Positions 1-8,259 of a stretch of 64,000 nucleotides of DNA are shown here, in pieces. The stretch is from Candidatus Sulfotelmatobacter sp. (GTDB taxonomy: Bacteria; Vulcanimicrobiota; Vulcanimicrobiia; Vulcanimicrobiales; Vulcanimicrobiaceae): NCBI GenBank assembly GCA_035504415.1, contig DATJRY010000016.1, forward strand, positions 1-64,000, read 5' to 3'. The notes under the pieces were generated by a model. That model had not been told where the DNA came from. It made no database searches and worked only from the letters and a program-made list of their open reading frames with translations. Position numbers and translations under genes: made by a program. Numbering within the stretch: position 1 is the first letter of the stretch; each line of letters begins with the position of its first letter.

Positions 1-4
1 ACCA

Positions 5-1312
5 TCAAACCGCCGCGAGCGCCTGCTCGAGATCGGCGATGATGTCGGCGATCGACTCGATGCCGACCGACAGCCGCACCGTGTTGGGCGTGATGCCGCT
101 GAGCTTCTGCTCTTCGGGCGAGAGTTGCTGGTGCGTCGTCGATGCCGGATGGATGACCAGCGACTTCGCGTCGCCGACGTTGGCCAGCAGCGAGAAGAGC
201 TGCAGCCGGTCGATCAGCGCCTGCGCCGCCGCGGCACCGCCGGCGACGCCGAAGGTCACGATCGCGCCCGCGCCCTTGGGCAGGTAGGTTTGCGCCTTGG
301 CGTAGGCCGGATCGCCCGGCAGCCCCGGATACCGCACCCAACGTACCTTCGGGTGCCCGGCCAGGAATTCCGCGACGCGCAGCGCGTTGGCGCTGTGCCG
401 CTCGATCCGCAGCGCCAGCGTCTCGAGGCCCTGGATCAGCAGGAAGGCGTTGAACGGCGAGAGCGCCGCGCCGACGTCGCGCAGCAGCTGCACGCGCGCC
501 TTGAGGATGTACGCGGCCGGCCCGAAGGCGTCGACGTACTTCACCCCGTGATACGACGGATCGGGGTCGGTGAAATCGGGGAAGCGGCCCGAGCCGGCCC
601 AGTCGAAGGTGCCCCCGTCGACGAGGACGCCGCCGATGGTCGTGCCGTGGCCGCCGATGAACTTGGTCGCCGAATGGATGACGATGTCGGCGCCGTGCTC
701 GATCGGGCGCAGCAGATACGGGGTCGCCAGGGTGTTGTCGACCAGCAGCGGGATCTTCGCCGCGTGCGCGACGTCGGCGATCGCGCGCACGTCGAGCACG
801 TCGACCTTCGGGTTGCCGATCGTCTCGGCGAAGACGGCCTTGGTGTTCGGCCGAATCGCGGCCGCGACCGCCGCCGGATCGCTCGCGTCGACCAGCGAGA
901 CCTCGATCCCGAAGCGCGGGAGCGTGTGCACGAACGCGTTGTAGGTCCCGCCGTAGAGCGAGGCCGCGCTGACCACGTGATCGCCGGCGCGCGCGATGTT
1001 GAGGATGCTGTAGATGACCGCGGCCTGACCGCTGGCCAGACCCAACGCGCCGACGCCGCCTTCGAGCGCGGCCACGCGCTGCTCGAGCACGTCGGTGGTC
1101 GGGTTCATGATGCGCGTGTAGATGTTGCCGAACTCTTGCAGCGCGAACAGGCGCGCGGCGTGCGCGGTGTCGTCGAACGTGTACGACGTGGTCTGGTAGA
1201 TCGGGACGGCCCGCGCGTGCGTCGTCGGATCGCCGTCATGGCCGCCCTGGCTGCCGTGCAGGGCGACGGTGTCGAAACCGCGTTGCGCGGCGGGGTCAAG
1301 GGTGCTGCTCAT
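5..1312 (-). CDS. metY: O-acetylhomoserine sulfhydrylase
   Basis: A 435-residue cytosolic PLP enzyme of the Cys/Met metabolism family. It condenses O-acetylhomoserine with sulfide to form homocysteine, the direct-sulfhydrylation branch of methionine synthesis. Seen: an [12 protein letters not shown] N-terminus, the IYTRIMNPT block near residue 64, the ETIGNP and VDNT stretches near 163-194, and the Schiff-base lysine in the SATKF motif (about K217). The long insertion after this motif is typical of the O-acetylhomoserine form rather than MetB or MetC. The length is normal and the ORF is complete at both ends. Upstream lie a putative Met/Cys-rich leader peptide and a hairpin, so it is probably controlled by attenuation. 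A related O-succinylhomoserine specificity cannot be excluded. Confidence 0.95.
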   Translation of the reverse strand: MSSTLDPAAQRGFDTVALHGSQGGHDGDPTTHARAVPIYQTTSYTFDDTAHAARLFALQEFGNIYTRIMNPTTDVLEQRVAALEGGVGALGLASGQAAVIYSILNIARAGDHVVSAASLYGGTYNAFVHTLPRFGIEVSLVDASDPAAVAAAIRPNTKAVFAETIGNPKVDVLDVRAIADVAHAAKIPLLVDNTLATPYLLRPIEHGADIVIHSATKFIGGHGTTIGGVLVDGGTFDWAGSGRFPDFTDPDPSYHGVKYVDAFGPAAYILKARVQLLRDVGAALSPFNAFLLIQGLETLALRIERHSANALRVAEFLAGHPKVRWVRYPGLPGDPAYAKAQTYLPKGAGAIVTFGVAGGAAAAQALIDRLQLFSLLANVGDAKSLVIHPASTTHQQLSPEEQKLSGITPNTVRLSVGIESIADIIADLEQALAAV

Positions 1313-1364
1313 CGTGGGTCTCCTTCACGAATGCGTGGAGCGCGGAGTGGGGTCGGAAAGCAAG

Positions 1365-1392
1365 CCGGCCCCCGCCGAGAGGCGAGGGCCGG
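1365..1392 (-). terminator. Hairpin between leader peptide and metY (putative attenuator)
   Basis: On the minus strand two 12-base arms (one G-U wobble) flank a 4-base TCTC loop, followed by a short pyrimidine-rich tail. It lies 33 bases after the stop of the leader ORF and about 50 bases before the metY start, where a leader-peptide attenuator would place its terminator. The T-tract is weak, so it could instead be a pausing or mRNA-stabilising hairpin. No competing antiterminator pairing was worked out. Confidence 0.55.
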
Positions 1393-1425
1393 TGCAGAGT
1401 GGTCAGCCGCGTGGGCGTCGACGAA

Positions 1426-1485
1426 CTACACCGGTCCTCGCGAGGCGGCACACATCGACATCATCTCCCGGCTGTGGGCGATCAT
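1426..1485 (-). CDS. Putative Met/Cys-rich leader peptide of metY
   Basis: A 19-residue ORF, MIAHSREMMSMCAASRGPV, ends 113 bases before metY and is read in the same direction. Four of its first 12 residues are Met and one is Cys, in the run MMSMC. MetY makes homocysteine, so ribosome stalling here under Met or Cys shortage is a plausible sensor. The ATG lies exactly where transcription should start from the promoter at 1493-1522, so the mRNA would be leaderless, as reported for cysteine-responsive leader peptides in actinobacteria. A GC-rich hairpin follows. The ORF, promoter spacing and hairpin are seen; attenuation is inferred. Confidence 0.55.
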   Translation of the reverse strand: MIAHSREMMSMCAASRGPV

Positions 1486-1492
1486 GGGCAGG

Positions 1493-1522
1493 ACGCTAAC
1501 AGAAACCGCGCCGCTCCGTCAA
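1493..1522 (-). promoter_or_regulatory. Promoter of the metY leader transcript
   Basis: On the minus strand TTGACG (1517-1522) is followed by an 18-base spacer and TAGCGT (1493-1498), or by 17 bases and TTAGCG. The leader-peptide ATG starts 7 bases after the -10 element, at the expected +1. The -35 element overlaps the stop codon of the small upstream gene. Confidence 0.6.
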
Positions 1523-1797
1523 GCGCCGGGGTCGGCCTCGGGGTCGGGCAGATCGTGGAAGGTCCGCTTGGGGGCCGCCTCTTCGCGCTCGAGGTCGTCC
1601 AGGAAGTAATAGACGATCTTGCGGTCGTCGAAGCCCACCTTGGCCAGCTCGCGCCCGCCGATCTCGACCACCTCGTGGATGTGGCCGACCTGGCCCGCAT
1701 ACCGGTAATTGATCGCCGTATAATCAGCCTGGTCGGGTTTCGGGCGCGGAACGACTTTGGTCCCCCGCAGCGGGGTCCGGTGCCGGTGTTCGCTCAA
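1519..1797 (-). CDS. Small conserved-looking protein of unknown function
   Basis: About 92 residues if translation starts at TTG (1795-1797). The frame stays open further upstream and no ATG is available, so the start is uncertain. The C-terminal 75 residues look like a real globular domain: mixed hydrophobic and charged, with a GQVGHIHEVVEIGG strand-like stretch and KIVYYFLDDLE, unlike the Arg-rich antisense frames around it. It is divergent from the gamma-carbonic-anhydrase-like gene, with 36 bases between the chosen starts. Its stop codon overlaps the -35 box of the metY leader promoter. I do not recognise the family. Confidence 0.5.
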   Translation of the reverse strand: MSEHRHRTPLRGTKVVPRPKPDQADYTAINYRYAGQVGHIHEVVEIGGRELAKVGFDDRKIVYYFLDDLEREEAAPKRTFHDLPDPEADPGA

Positions 1798-1833
1798 AGG
1801 GATTCGCCTGCGGGACGGGGAGAGTCGGGCTTC

Positions 1834-2391
1834 ATGATCATCGAGTACCGCGGAAAGCGCCCCAAGGTGGCGGCCTCGGCCTTCGTCGCACCCACGGCCG
1901 TGCTGATCGGCGACGTCGAGATCGGCGAGGAAGCGTCGATTTGGTTCGGCACGGTCATCCGCGGGGACAACGGGCCGATCCGCATCGGCGCGCGCGCCAA
2001 CGTCCAGGACAACTCGGTGGTCCACGTCAGCGAGCACTGTGAGACGGTCATCGAAGACGACGTCACCGTCGGCCACTGCGCGATCCTCGAAGATTGTCGC
2101 ATCAAGCGCGGCGCGCTGATCGGCTCGAACGCGGTCATCCTCAACCACGCGACCGTCGGCGAACAGAGCCTGATCGGCGCCGGCTCGGTGGTCGCGGCCG
2201 GCGCCGAGATCCCGGATCGCGTCGTCGCGGCCGGCGCGCCCGCCACCGTGAAAAAGAAACTCGAAGGCGAAGCGGTGCGCTGGATCGAGATCGCGGGACC
2301 GGAATACGTGCACCTTTCGCGCTCGTACTTGCAGCACGGCATCGGCGATCCCGAGATGCACGAGATCGCCGAGTCCCACGTCGAAGCCTGA
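1834..2391 (+). CDS. Gamma-carbonic anhydrase family protein (YrdA/PaaY-like)
   Basis: A 185-residue left-handed beta-helix protein with hexapeptide repeats through most of its length, the YrdA/PaaY branch of gamma-carbonic anhydrases, normally a trimer with metal at subunit interfaces. Seen: FGTVIRGDNGPIRIG near residues 38-52, NVQDNSVVH with H64, and VTVGHCAILEDC with H81. In most relatives the third metal ligand is a His five residues after this one (GHxxxLH); here that position, 86, is Glu. Carbonic anhydrase activity is therefore doubtful, and a structural or acyl-transfer role is possible. The start is the ATG after a GGGGAGAG purine stretch. Confidence 0.88.
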   Translation: MIIEYRGKRPKVAASAFVAPTAVLIGDVEIGEEASIWFGTVIRGDNGPIRIGARANVQDNSVVHVSEHCETVIEDDVTVGHCAILEDCRIKRGALIGSNAVILNHATVGEQSLIGAGSVVAAGAEIPDRVVAAGAPATVKKKLEGEAVRWIEIAGPEYVHLSRSYLQHGIGDPEMHEIAESHVEA

Positions 2392-2409
2392 CCGCGCCGG
2401 CGTGCGCTT

Positions 2410-2904
2410 TTACCGCGCGTTCAGCGCGCGGATGAGCTGGGTGCGGAACGACCAATCGCCGCGCCGGGGCTCGTGATAGATCCAATCGTAGATGCGCCAG
2501 CCGGTGGCATGGTGGTGCAGGACGACCGTCAGCGAGCGCGCGAGCGTGCTGGTCGAGCGCAGCCCGACCGCCAGCTCGACCGGGACGCGCGCGGCGGCGC
2601 CGGCGATCGTGGCGGCGCCGACGGTCGCGTGAAAGAAGCCGACCTGCGTCCCTGACGCCGGGTCGTAGTCGAGCACCAAGCCGTGCGGCTCGCGGTTGTG
2701 CGCCTGGGCGCGTGCGTAGAGCGCGTACGTGGCGGGATCGAGGTACTGCGCGTAGAGGTTCCTGTTCGTCCCCGGTTGGAGTTCGGCGGCGTAGAACGCC
2801 GCCACGACCGCGCGCGGTCCCGACGCGGCCGCGGCCGGACAGATCGTCGCGAGCGCGAGCAGCGCGCCGAGCAGCAGCGAGAGGCGTCGTCGCACGGAGA
2901 GCAT
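2410..2904 (-). CDS. Secreted protein of unknown function (DUF3828-like)
   Basis: 164 residues. The first 24 or so form a clear signal peptide: Arg-rich start, LLLGALLALATICPAAA core. The mature part (VVAAFYAAELQPG at the start, GWRIYDWIYHEP near the end) resembles NTF2-like or DUF3828 periplasmic domains, which bind unknown ligands; that assignment is by eye. It ends 18 bases after the convergent gamma-carbonic-anhydrase-like gene. It may be co-transcribed with the leftward genes that start further right. Confidence 0.72.
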   Translation of the reverse strand: MLSVRRRLSLLLGALLALATICPAAAASGPRAVVAAFYAAELQPGTNRNLYAQYLDPATYALYARAQAHNREPHGLVLDYDPASGTQVGFFHATVGAATIAGAAARVPVELAVGLRSTSTLARSLTVVLHHHATGWRIYDWIYHEPRRGDWSFRTQLIRALNAR

Positions 2905-2921
2905 TCGCCCGTTTGCGTCGC

Positions 2922-3644
2922 TCAGCGTACAAAGGCCTGCGCGGCCGCGGCCGCCGCGAAGGCGGCGAAGATCGCGCCGCTGGCGCCGCCGTCGAGGCTC
3001 CGGGTCGACTCGGGATGCCACTGCACCGCCAGCCAGAACGGCGAGGCGAAGCGCGGTTCGAGCGCCTCGACGATGCCGTCGTCGGTGCGGCCGACGACGG
3101 CGAGCTCGCGCGCGCAACGGTCGACGGCCTGGTGATGCCGCGCGCCGGTGACCAAATCGGTGGTCCCGACGACGCGCGCGAGCAGACTGTCGGGCAGGAT
3201 GCGCACGACGTGCTCCTCGATCAGACCGCGTTCGCTGCGGCCGTCGGCGCAGCGTGCGCGATGACGTATCGTCGCGCGCTTGCCGAGCGCGTGGGGCACG
3301 TCGGCGATCAGCGTGCCGCCGAAGGCGACGTTGGCGATCTGCAAGCCGCGGCAGATGCACAGCGTCGGCAGCGCGCGCTCGCGCGCGGCTTGGATCAGCG
3401 CGACCTCGAGCACGTCGCGCTCGGGATCGGTCTCACCGATCAAATCCGACGGTGACGCCTGATAGGCGGCCGGATCGACGTCGACGCCGCCAGCGACCAG
3501 CAGGCCGTCGAAGCGGTCCAGCGAGACCGTCGCCGCGCGCCCGTCGATCCGCACCGGCTCGACGCCCGTCTCGCGCAGTGCGTCCAGGTATTCCGCGACG
3601 TCCTCGTCGACGGAGGCGGTGACCACGACCCGCGCGGTGGCCAT
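2922..3644 (-). CDS. Gamma-glutamyl-gamma-aminobutyrate hydrolase family protein
   Basis: A 240-residue class I glutamine-amidotransferase-like hydrolase (peptidase C26, PuuD-like). The family cleaves gamma-glutamyl amides such as gamma-Glu-GABA in putrescine breakdown, in the cytosol. Seen: GLLVAGGVDVDP near residues 48-58, the nucleophile-elbow Cys98 in CICRGLQ, and His210 and Glu212 in QWHPES, completing the Cys-His-Glu triad. The length is typical of stand-alone hydrolases. No puu genes are nearby, so the substrate is open. Confidence 0.9.
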   Translation of the reverse strand: MATARVVVTASVDEDVAEYLDALRETGVEPVRIDGRAATVSLDRFDGLLVAGGVDVDPAAYQASPSDLIGETDPERDVLEVALIQAARERALPTLCICRGLQIANVAFGGTLIADVPHALGKRATIRHRARCADGRSERGLIEEHVVRILPDSLLARVVGTTDLVTGARHHQAVDRCARELAVVGRTDDGIVEALEPRFASPFWLAVQWHPESTRSLDGGASGAIFAAFAAAAAAQAFVR

Positions 3645-3652
3645 CGCCGTCG

Positions 3653-4000
3653 CTAGCGGGCGAAGATCTCGATCGTGTAGTGGTCGGGATCCATCACGAA
3701 CAGCGCGCGTCCACCCCCGTCGCGATCGTAGATCGCCGTGCCGGCACGGGCGGCGATCGCGTCCAAGGCGGCCATGTCGGCGACCCGCAGCCCCAGCTCC
3801 ATTTTGGCCCGCTCGGTGGGTGGCGCGTGCTCGAAGACGATGGTGAACTCGCCGAAGGCGATCCGGACGGCGTCCCCCAGGCGGCTCGGCTCGATACCGA
3901 TGACGTCACGGTAGAACCGCTCGGTCGCGTCGAGATCGGCGACGCCCAGCGTCAGTTGCGCCGGGACGATCCCGGTCGTCGCGTGCATGTTGTCACTCAC
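3653..4000 (-). CDS. VOC (glyoxalase/bleomycin-resistance) family protein
   Basis: A 115-residue protein forming one complete pair of beta-alpha-beta-beta-beta modules. Seen: an opening LTLGVADLDATERFYRDVIG module and a closing LFVMDPDHYTIEIF strand ending in the conserved Glu. The fold is shared by glyoxalase I, dioxygenases and drug-binding proteins, so the substrate cannot be named. It lies 8 bases after the amidotransferase-like gene on the same strand and starts 2 bases before the dnaB stop, so it is probably the distal part of the dnaB operon. Confidence 0.85.
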   Translation of the reverse strand: MSDNMHATTGIVPAQLTLGVADLDATERFYRDVIGIEPSRLGDAVRIAFGEFTIVFEHAPPTERAKMELGLRVADMAALDAIAARAGTAIYDRDGGGRALFVMDPDHYTIEIFAR

Positions 4001-4002
4001 TC

Positions 4003-5883
4003 CTAGGGGCCACTGTAGTGCGACTCGTCTCCGTACGGCACGAAGAGCGTATGTTCCGGCTGGAACCGCAATTTGACGGTCCCCACCTTTCCATTTCGGT
4101 GCTTTGCGATGATCAATTCAGTCGCATCGGGCTCCGGGGAGGTCTCCTTGTTGTAGTAGACGTCCCGGTACAGGAAGGTCACGATGTCCGCCTCCTGCTC
4201 GATCGCGCCCGAGTTGTGCGTGACCACGTCGTCGACGCAGAAGTTGTGGAGGTCCCCGACCGTCAGGTCGTAGACCGGCTCGACCCCTTCCGCCTCGATC
4301 GAGACAATGGGCTCCCACAGGACGTCTCCCAACCGCAACGCTTCCGGATCGACGGAAGCCATGGGCGGGGCGTAACCAGCGGCTCCCCTTTGCACGGAAG
4401 CCCCCAAGATGACCGGCGACGGATAATGAGCCGGAACAGCGATCGACGACCCGTACGTAAGACGATCGAGCCGCTGCCAGCCGTCAAACGTCAGAAATTT
4501 GTGTCCCGCAGTGCATCGAATCGTTCGACCACCGCGCGTGACAACGCGAAAAACCTTCTGCTCGTTTACTCGCCACGCGTGTTCAATTGGTCGCGTTTGG
4601 AGACGCAATGTTCGTTCGTCGACTGCCCAGACGTCGAACCGTAAATCTCGTTCCACGATCTCGGCGATCGGAATCCGTTCGCCCGTCTCGGCGTTGATCA
4701 CGAGAGCGTCGCCGGCCAAGCAGTCGCGCAAATCTGAGAGCATGGGGCGTTTGTCGGCGCGGGTTTCGACGGCGCGGTTGAGCTGGGCGAGGGCCACGAT
4801 CGGGATCTCGAGGTCCTTGGCCGTCGCCTTGAGCGTGCGGCAGATCTCCGAGAGCTCTTCGTTGCGGTTGACCTGTTTGGCCAGCATCGCGGGGCGCACC
4901 AGCTGCAGGTAGTCGATGAACACGACCGAGAGGCCGTGCGCGCTCTTGAGGCGGCGCAGGCGGCTGCGGATCTCGGTAACGGTCACCGAACCGGCGTCGT
5001 CGAGATAGATCGGCAGCTCGTGCAGCACGCCCATCGCGTTGCCGATCTTCTCCCAATCGCGGTCGGCGATCGCGCCGCGGCGCAGCTTGGAGGCGTCGAG
5101 CTTCGCCTCGGACGAGAGCAGCCGCTCGACCAGCTCCTGCTTCGTCATCTCGAGCGAGAACACGGCGACCGGCTTGCGCTCGTCCTTGGCGGCCGCGACC
5201 GCCATGTTGAGCGCCAGCGAGGTCTTGCCCATCGCGGGACGCGCGGCCAGGATCACCAGGTTTCCGGGCTGCCAGCCCGCGGTGTAATCGTCGATGTCGC
5301 GGAAGCCGCTGGTGACGCCGGTGCGGTCGCCCTTCTGTTCGTGACGCTGCTCGAGCGATTGGAACACGCCCAGCAGCAGCGAGGGCACCGAGGCGAACTG
5401 ATTGTGCGCGCTGCGGTTGCCGACTTCGTAGACGGTCTGCTCGGCCTGATCGATCGCCGCCGGCACGTCGTGCTCGGACTCGTAACCCAGGCTGGTGATC
5501 TGCGTGCCGGCGTGGATCAGCGAGCGCAACGCCGATTTCTCGCGCACGATGCGCGCGTAGTACTCGGCCGACGCGGCCGTCGGCACGGTGTCCATCAGCG
5601 AGCCCAGATACGCGAGACCGCCGACCTTGTCGAGCATCCCGCGCCCGCGCAGCTCTTCGGCCAGCGCGACCTTATCGAGCGGTTCGCCGCGCTCGTAGAG
5701 CGCGTACAGCGCGAGATAGATCGACTCGTGCAGCGAGGCGTAGAAGTCCGACGGCTGGACGATCTCGCTGACCGCCGCCATCATCTCCTTGTCGACCAGG
5801 ATGGAGCCGAGCAGCGCCATCTCCGCCTCGAGGTTGTTGGGCGGGATGCGATCGATCGCGCTGGAGATCGGGGCGACGTTCAT
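4003..5883 (-). CDS. dnaB: Replicative DNA helicase DnaB with mini-intein
   Basis: 626 residues as encoded, 456 after splicing, which matches ordinary DnaB. It unwinds DNA 5'-3' ahead of the replisome as a hexamer. Seen: the N-terminal primase-interacting domain (about 15-115), Walker A in AARPAMGKTS (213-222), Walker B in VVFIDYLQL (320-328), and the late SGAIEQEAD motif and HRNGKVG stretch typical of DnaB. A 170-residue intein splits the SDLR-D/SGAIEQ motif. The ATG overlaps the lonC stop in ATGA, so the genes are translationally coupled. Splicing must work for helicase function, since the split motif is in the RecA core. Confidence 0.96.
   Translation of the reverse strand: MNVAPISSAIDRIPPNNLEAEMALLGSILVDKEMMAAVSEIVQPSDFYASLHESIYLALYALYERGEPLDKVALAEELRGRGMLDKVGGLAYLGSLMDTVPTAASAEYYARIVREKSALRSLIHAGTQITSLGYESEHDVPAAIDQAEQTVYEVGNRSAHNQFASVPSLLLGVFQSLEQRHEQKGDRTGVTSGFRDIDDYTAGWQPGNLVILAARPAMGKTSLALNMAVAAAKDERKPVAVFSLEMTKQELVERLLSSEAKLDASKLRRGAIADRDWEKIGNAMGVLHELPIYLDDAGSVTVTEIRSRLRRLKSAHGLSVVFIDYLQLVRPAMLAKQVNRNEELSEICRTLKATAKDLEIPIVALAQLNRAVETRADKRPMLSDLRDCLAGDALVINAETGERIPIAEIVERDLRFDVWAVDERTLRLQTRPIEHAWRVNEQKVFRVVTRGGRTIRCTAGHKFLTFDGWQRLDRLTYGSSIAVPAHYPSPVILGASVQRGAAGYAPPMASVDPEALRLGDVLWEPIVSIEAEGVEPVYDLTVGDLHNFCVDDVVTHNSGAIEQEADIVTFLYRDVYYNKETSPEPDATELIIAKHRNGKVGTVKLRFQPEHTLFVPYGDESHYSGP
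4213..4722 (-). other. DnaB mini-intein (no homing endonuclease)
   Basis: A 170-residue in-frame insert, DnaB residues 388-557. It begins with Cys (block A, CLAGDALV) and contains a block B-like TIRCTAGHKFLT with the TxxH residues. It ends with block F/G, VYDLTVGDLHNFCVDDVVTHN, with penultimate His and terminal Asn; the +1 extein residue is Ser. These are the residues needed for splicing. No LAGLIDADG or HNH segment fits between blocks B and F, so it is a mini-intein that can no longer home. Parts of it (about 4440-4700) look AT-richer than the flanking extein, consistent with foreign origin. Confidence 0.93.
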
Positions 5884-7796
5884 CGGGTCCGCCTCGCGCG
5901 CGGTCGCGCGCGCACCGCGGCCGGCGGCGCCGGCACGCGCACGCCGAGCGCGGCCAGCGCGGCGAACACGTCGGCCACCGGAACGATCTCGATCCCCTCG
6001 GGCGCGGCTTCCAGGTCGCGCGCGTTCTCCTTGGGCAGGATCATCGCGCGCATCCCCGCTTGGCGCGCGGCGTAGAGCTTCTCGACCACGCCGCCGACGG
6101 CGCGCACGCTGCCCGCCAGCGACACCTCGCCGGTGACGGCGACGTCCTGCGGCAGCTTCGTCTTGGTCAGCGCGCTGTAGAGCGCGAGGAAGAACGCGAG
6201 CCCCGCCGAGGGACCGTCGATGTTGCCGCCGCCGACCACGTTGACGTGCAGGTCCCAGTCGGCCGGATCGATCCCGGCGACCGCGCGCACGACCGAGGCC
6301 GCGTTGAAGACCGCGTCGCGCGCCATCGAGCCGGCGGTGTCGTTGAAGCGCACCGTCCCCTTGTGCGCCTCGCGCGCGGGGAAGGCGGCCGCCTCGATCT
6401 CGATGATCGAGCCGACGTACTGCAGCACGCCCAGCCCGTGGGCTTTGCCGATCTCCTTGGCCCGGCGCGCGCGCGTCGTCGTGTGCTGCACGATGCGGCC
6501 GGCCTGTACGACTTCGAGCACGTCTTGCTCGCGCACGACCGCGCCGCGGCCGTCGATCGCGCGCTCGAGCGCGTGCCCGTAGGCGTCGGCCAGAATCTGC
6601 ACCGCCTTGCGGCCTTCGATCGTGTACGACGCGATCAGCGCCGGCACGCGTTGTACCACGCGCGCGCCCAAGCGGTGCGCGGCCTCGCGCACGATGCGCG
6701 CCACCTGCGTGCCGGTCAGCGGCTCGAAGTAGACGGCGGCGCAGCGCGAGCGAATCGCGGCGTCGATCGCCTCCGGATCGCGCGTGGTTGCGCCGATCAG
6801 CACGAAGTCGGCCGGTGCGCCGTCGCGGAAGAGCTTGCGCACGTAGGCCGGCACGTTCGGATCGTGCTCGTCGTAGTAGGACGACTCGAAGGTGACGCGC
6901 TTGTCCTCGAGGACCTTAAGCAGGCGCGTCTGCATGGCGGGGTCCATCTCGCCGATCTCGTCGATGAACAGCACGCCGCCGTGCGCTTTCGTCACCAGGC
7001 CCAGCTTCGGCTCGGGGACGCCGCCGTCCGCGAAATCGCGCCGGGCACCCTGGTAGATCGGGTCGTGGACACTCCCCAGCAGCGGGTTCGTCGTCTCGCG
7101 GTGGTCCCAGCGCAGCGTCGTCCCGGCCGCTTCGACGAACGGCGCGTCGGCGGCGAAGGGGGCGTGCGGGCGCGCCTTGGCCAGCTCGAGCGCCAGCCGC
7201 GCCACGGTCGTCTTGCCGACGCCGGGCGGGCCGTAGAGGATGACGTGCTGCGGATACGGCGAGGCCAGCTTGGCCAGCAGCGCCTTGACCGCGGCCTCCT
7301 GGCCGACGACCTCGGCCAGCCGCGTCGGCCGCAGCACGTCCAGCGCGGCCCGGGCCAGTTTGCGGCCCTCGAGCCGCTGCAGGTCCGCCAGGCGTTGCTC
7401 GGTGGCCGGCGTCTCGGGACCGGCCTCCTCGCGCAAGGCCTCCAGCCGCAGCTCCTTGAGGTACTCCTGATGGCGTTCGACCATCTTGAGGTTGATGCGC
7501 GCCTCGAGCTGATCGCCGACCGTGCGCTGCGCGACCAGATCGGCGAGCTTGTCCTCGATCTGCGCGATGACGTGCTTGTACTGCGCCTTGGCGGGACGCA
7601 CGTCGAGGGTCGGGTCTTCGAAGACCAGGCGCTGGAGCGCCAGCAGGCGATCGGGGATCGCCGCCGAGCGCATCTCCTTGAGGGTGCCGAGCTTCCCGGC
7701 GCGCATGACGACCTTCTCGGTCCCCAGCGCCTCGGTGAGGACGCCGTAGAGCGCCGCGATCTCGCGGCGCACCTTCTCGTCCGCGCTGCGGCGCAC
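5880..7796 (-). CDS. lonC: Lon-family ATP-dependent protease (LonC-type)
   Basis: 638 residues. An N-terminal helical region (1-150) lacks the LonA substrate domain. An AAA+ module follows, with Walker A YGPPGVGKTT (188-197) and Walker B GGVLFIDEIGEMD. The C-terminal Lon protease domain carries Ser530 in DGPSAG and Lys573 in GGVVEKLYAA, the catalytic dyad. The layout best fits the LonB/LonC group first named in spore-formers; the Walker motifs are intact, unlike ATP-independent LonC proteins. It is a cytosolic quality-control protease. It starts one base after the rplI stop and overlaps dnaB by ATGA, so it sits inside a ribosomal protein-replication operon. Confidence 0.88.
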   Translation of the reverse strand: MRRSADEKVRREIAALYGVLTEALGTEKVVMRAGKLGTLKEMRSAAIPDRLLALQRLVFEDPTLDVRPAKAQYKHVIAQIEDKLADLVAQRTVGDQLEARINLKMVERHQEYLKELRLEALREEAGPETPATEQRLADLQRLEGRKLARAALDVLRPTRLAEVVGQEAAVKALLAKLASPYPQHVILYGPPGVGKTTVARLALELAKARPHAPFAADAPFVEAAGTTLRWDHRETTNPLLGSVHDPIYQGARRDFADGGVPEPKLGLVTKAHGGVLFIDEIGEMDPAMQTRLLKVLEDKRVTFESSYYDEHDPNVPAYVRKLFRDGAPADFVLIGATTRDPEAIDAAIRSRCAAVYFEPLTGTQVARIVREAAHRLGARVVQRVPALIASYTIEGRKAVQILADAYGHALERAIDGRGAVVREQDVLEVVQAGRIVQHTTTRARRAKEIGKAHGLGVLQYVGSIIEIEAAAFPAREAHKGTVRFNDTAGSMARDAVFNAASVVRAVAGIDPADWDLHVNVVGGGNIDGPSAGLAFFLALYSALTKTKLPQDVAVTGEVSLAGSVRAVGGVVEKLYAARQAGMRAMILPKENARDLEAAPEGIEIVPVADVFAALAALGVRVPAPPAAVRARPRARRTR

Positions 7797-7797
7797 G

Positions 7798-8247
7798 CTA
7801 CTTCAGCGCGACGACCTGGATCGCAGACTTGGCGACGACGTTGTTGCCCAGACGGATCTCCACCGGATACGTCCCGAGCGCCTTGATGCCGTCCTTCATC
7901 TCGATCTTGTGACGATCGATGGTGACGCCGAGCTGCTCGTGGATCGCATCGGCCACGTTGGCGTTCGTGACCGTGCCGAACAAACGACCGTTGCCGCCGG
8001 CCTTCGCCGCGACGCGCAACGTCATGCCTTCCAGCTGCGTGGCGACTTCCTGCGCGTTGGCGACTTCTTCAGCCTGCTTGCGCTTCTTGGCGTTCTGCTG
8101 CTGCTCGAGCTGCTTGATCGCGCCCGGCGTCGCCGGCACGGCGAGCCGCTGCGGCAGCAGGTAGTTGTTCGCGTAACCGTCCTTGACGTCGAGCACCGCC
8201 CCGCGGGCGCCCACCGACTTGACGTCGCTGGTGAGAATGACCTTCAC
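7798..8247 (-). CDS. rplI: 50S ribosomal protein L9
   Basis: 149 residues, the standard L9 length. The N-terminal domain shows the family signature VKSVGARGAVLDVKDGYANN and the LLPQRLAV stretch. A long charged connecting helix (KQLEQQQNAKKRKQAEEV) leads to the C-terminal domain ending in VEIRLGNNV. L9 binds 23S rRNA at the base of the L1 stalk. It follows rpsR by 12 bases and precedes lonC by 1 base. Confidence 0.98.
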   Translation of the reverse strand: MKVILTSDVKSVGARGAVLDVKDGYANNYLLPQRLAVPATPGAIKQLEQQQNAKKRKQAEEVANAQEVATQLEGMTLRVAAKAGGNGRLFGTVTNANVADAIHEQLGVTIDRHKIEMKDGIKALGTYPVEIRLGNNVVAKSAIQVVALK

Positions 8248-8259
8248 GTGACGCGACTC

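Noticed and set aside
1313..1500. SAM riboswitch before metY
   Set aside because: No K-turn or conserved SAM-I/II core could be fitted. The short leader ORF with promoter and hairpin explains the region better.
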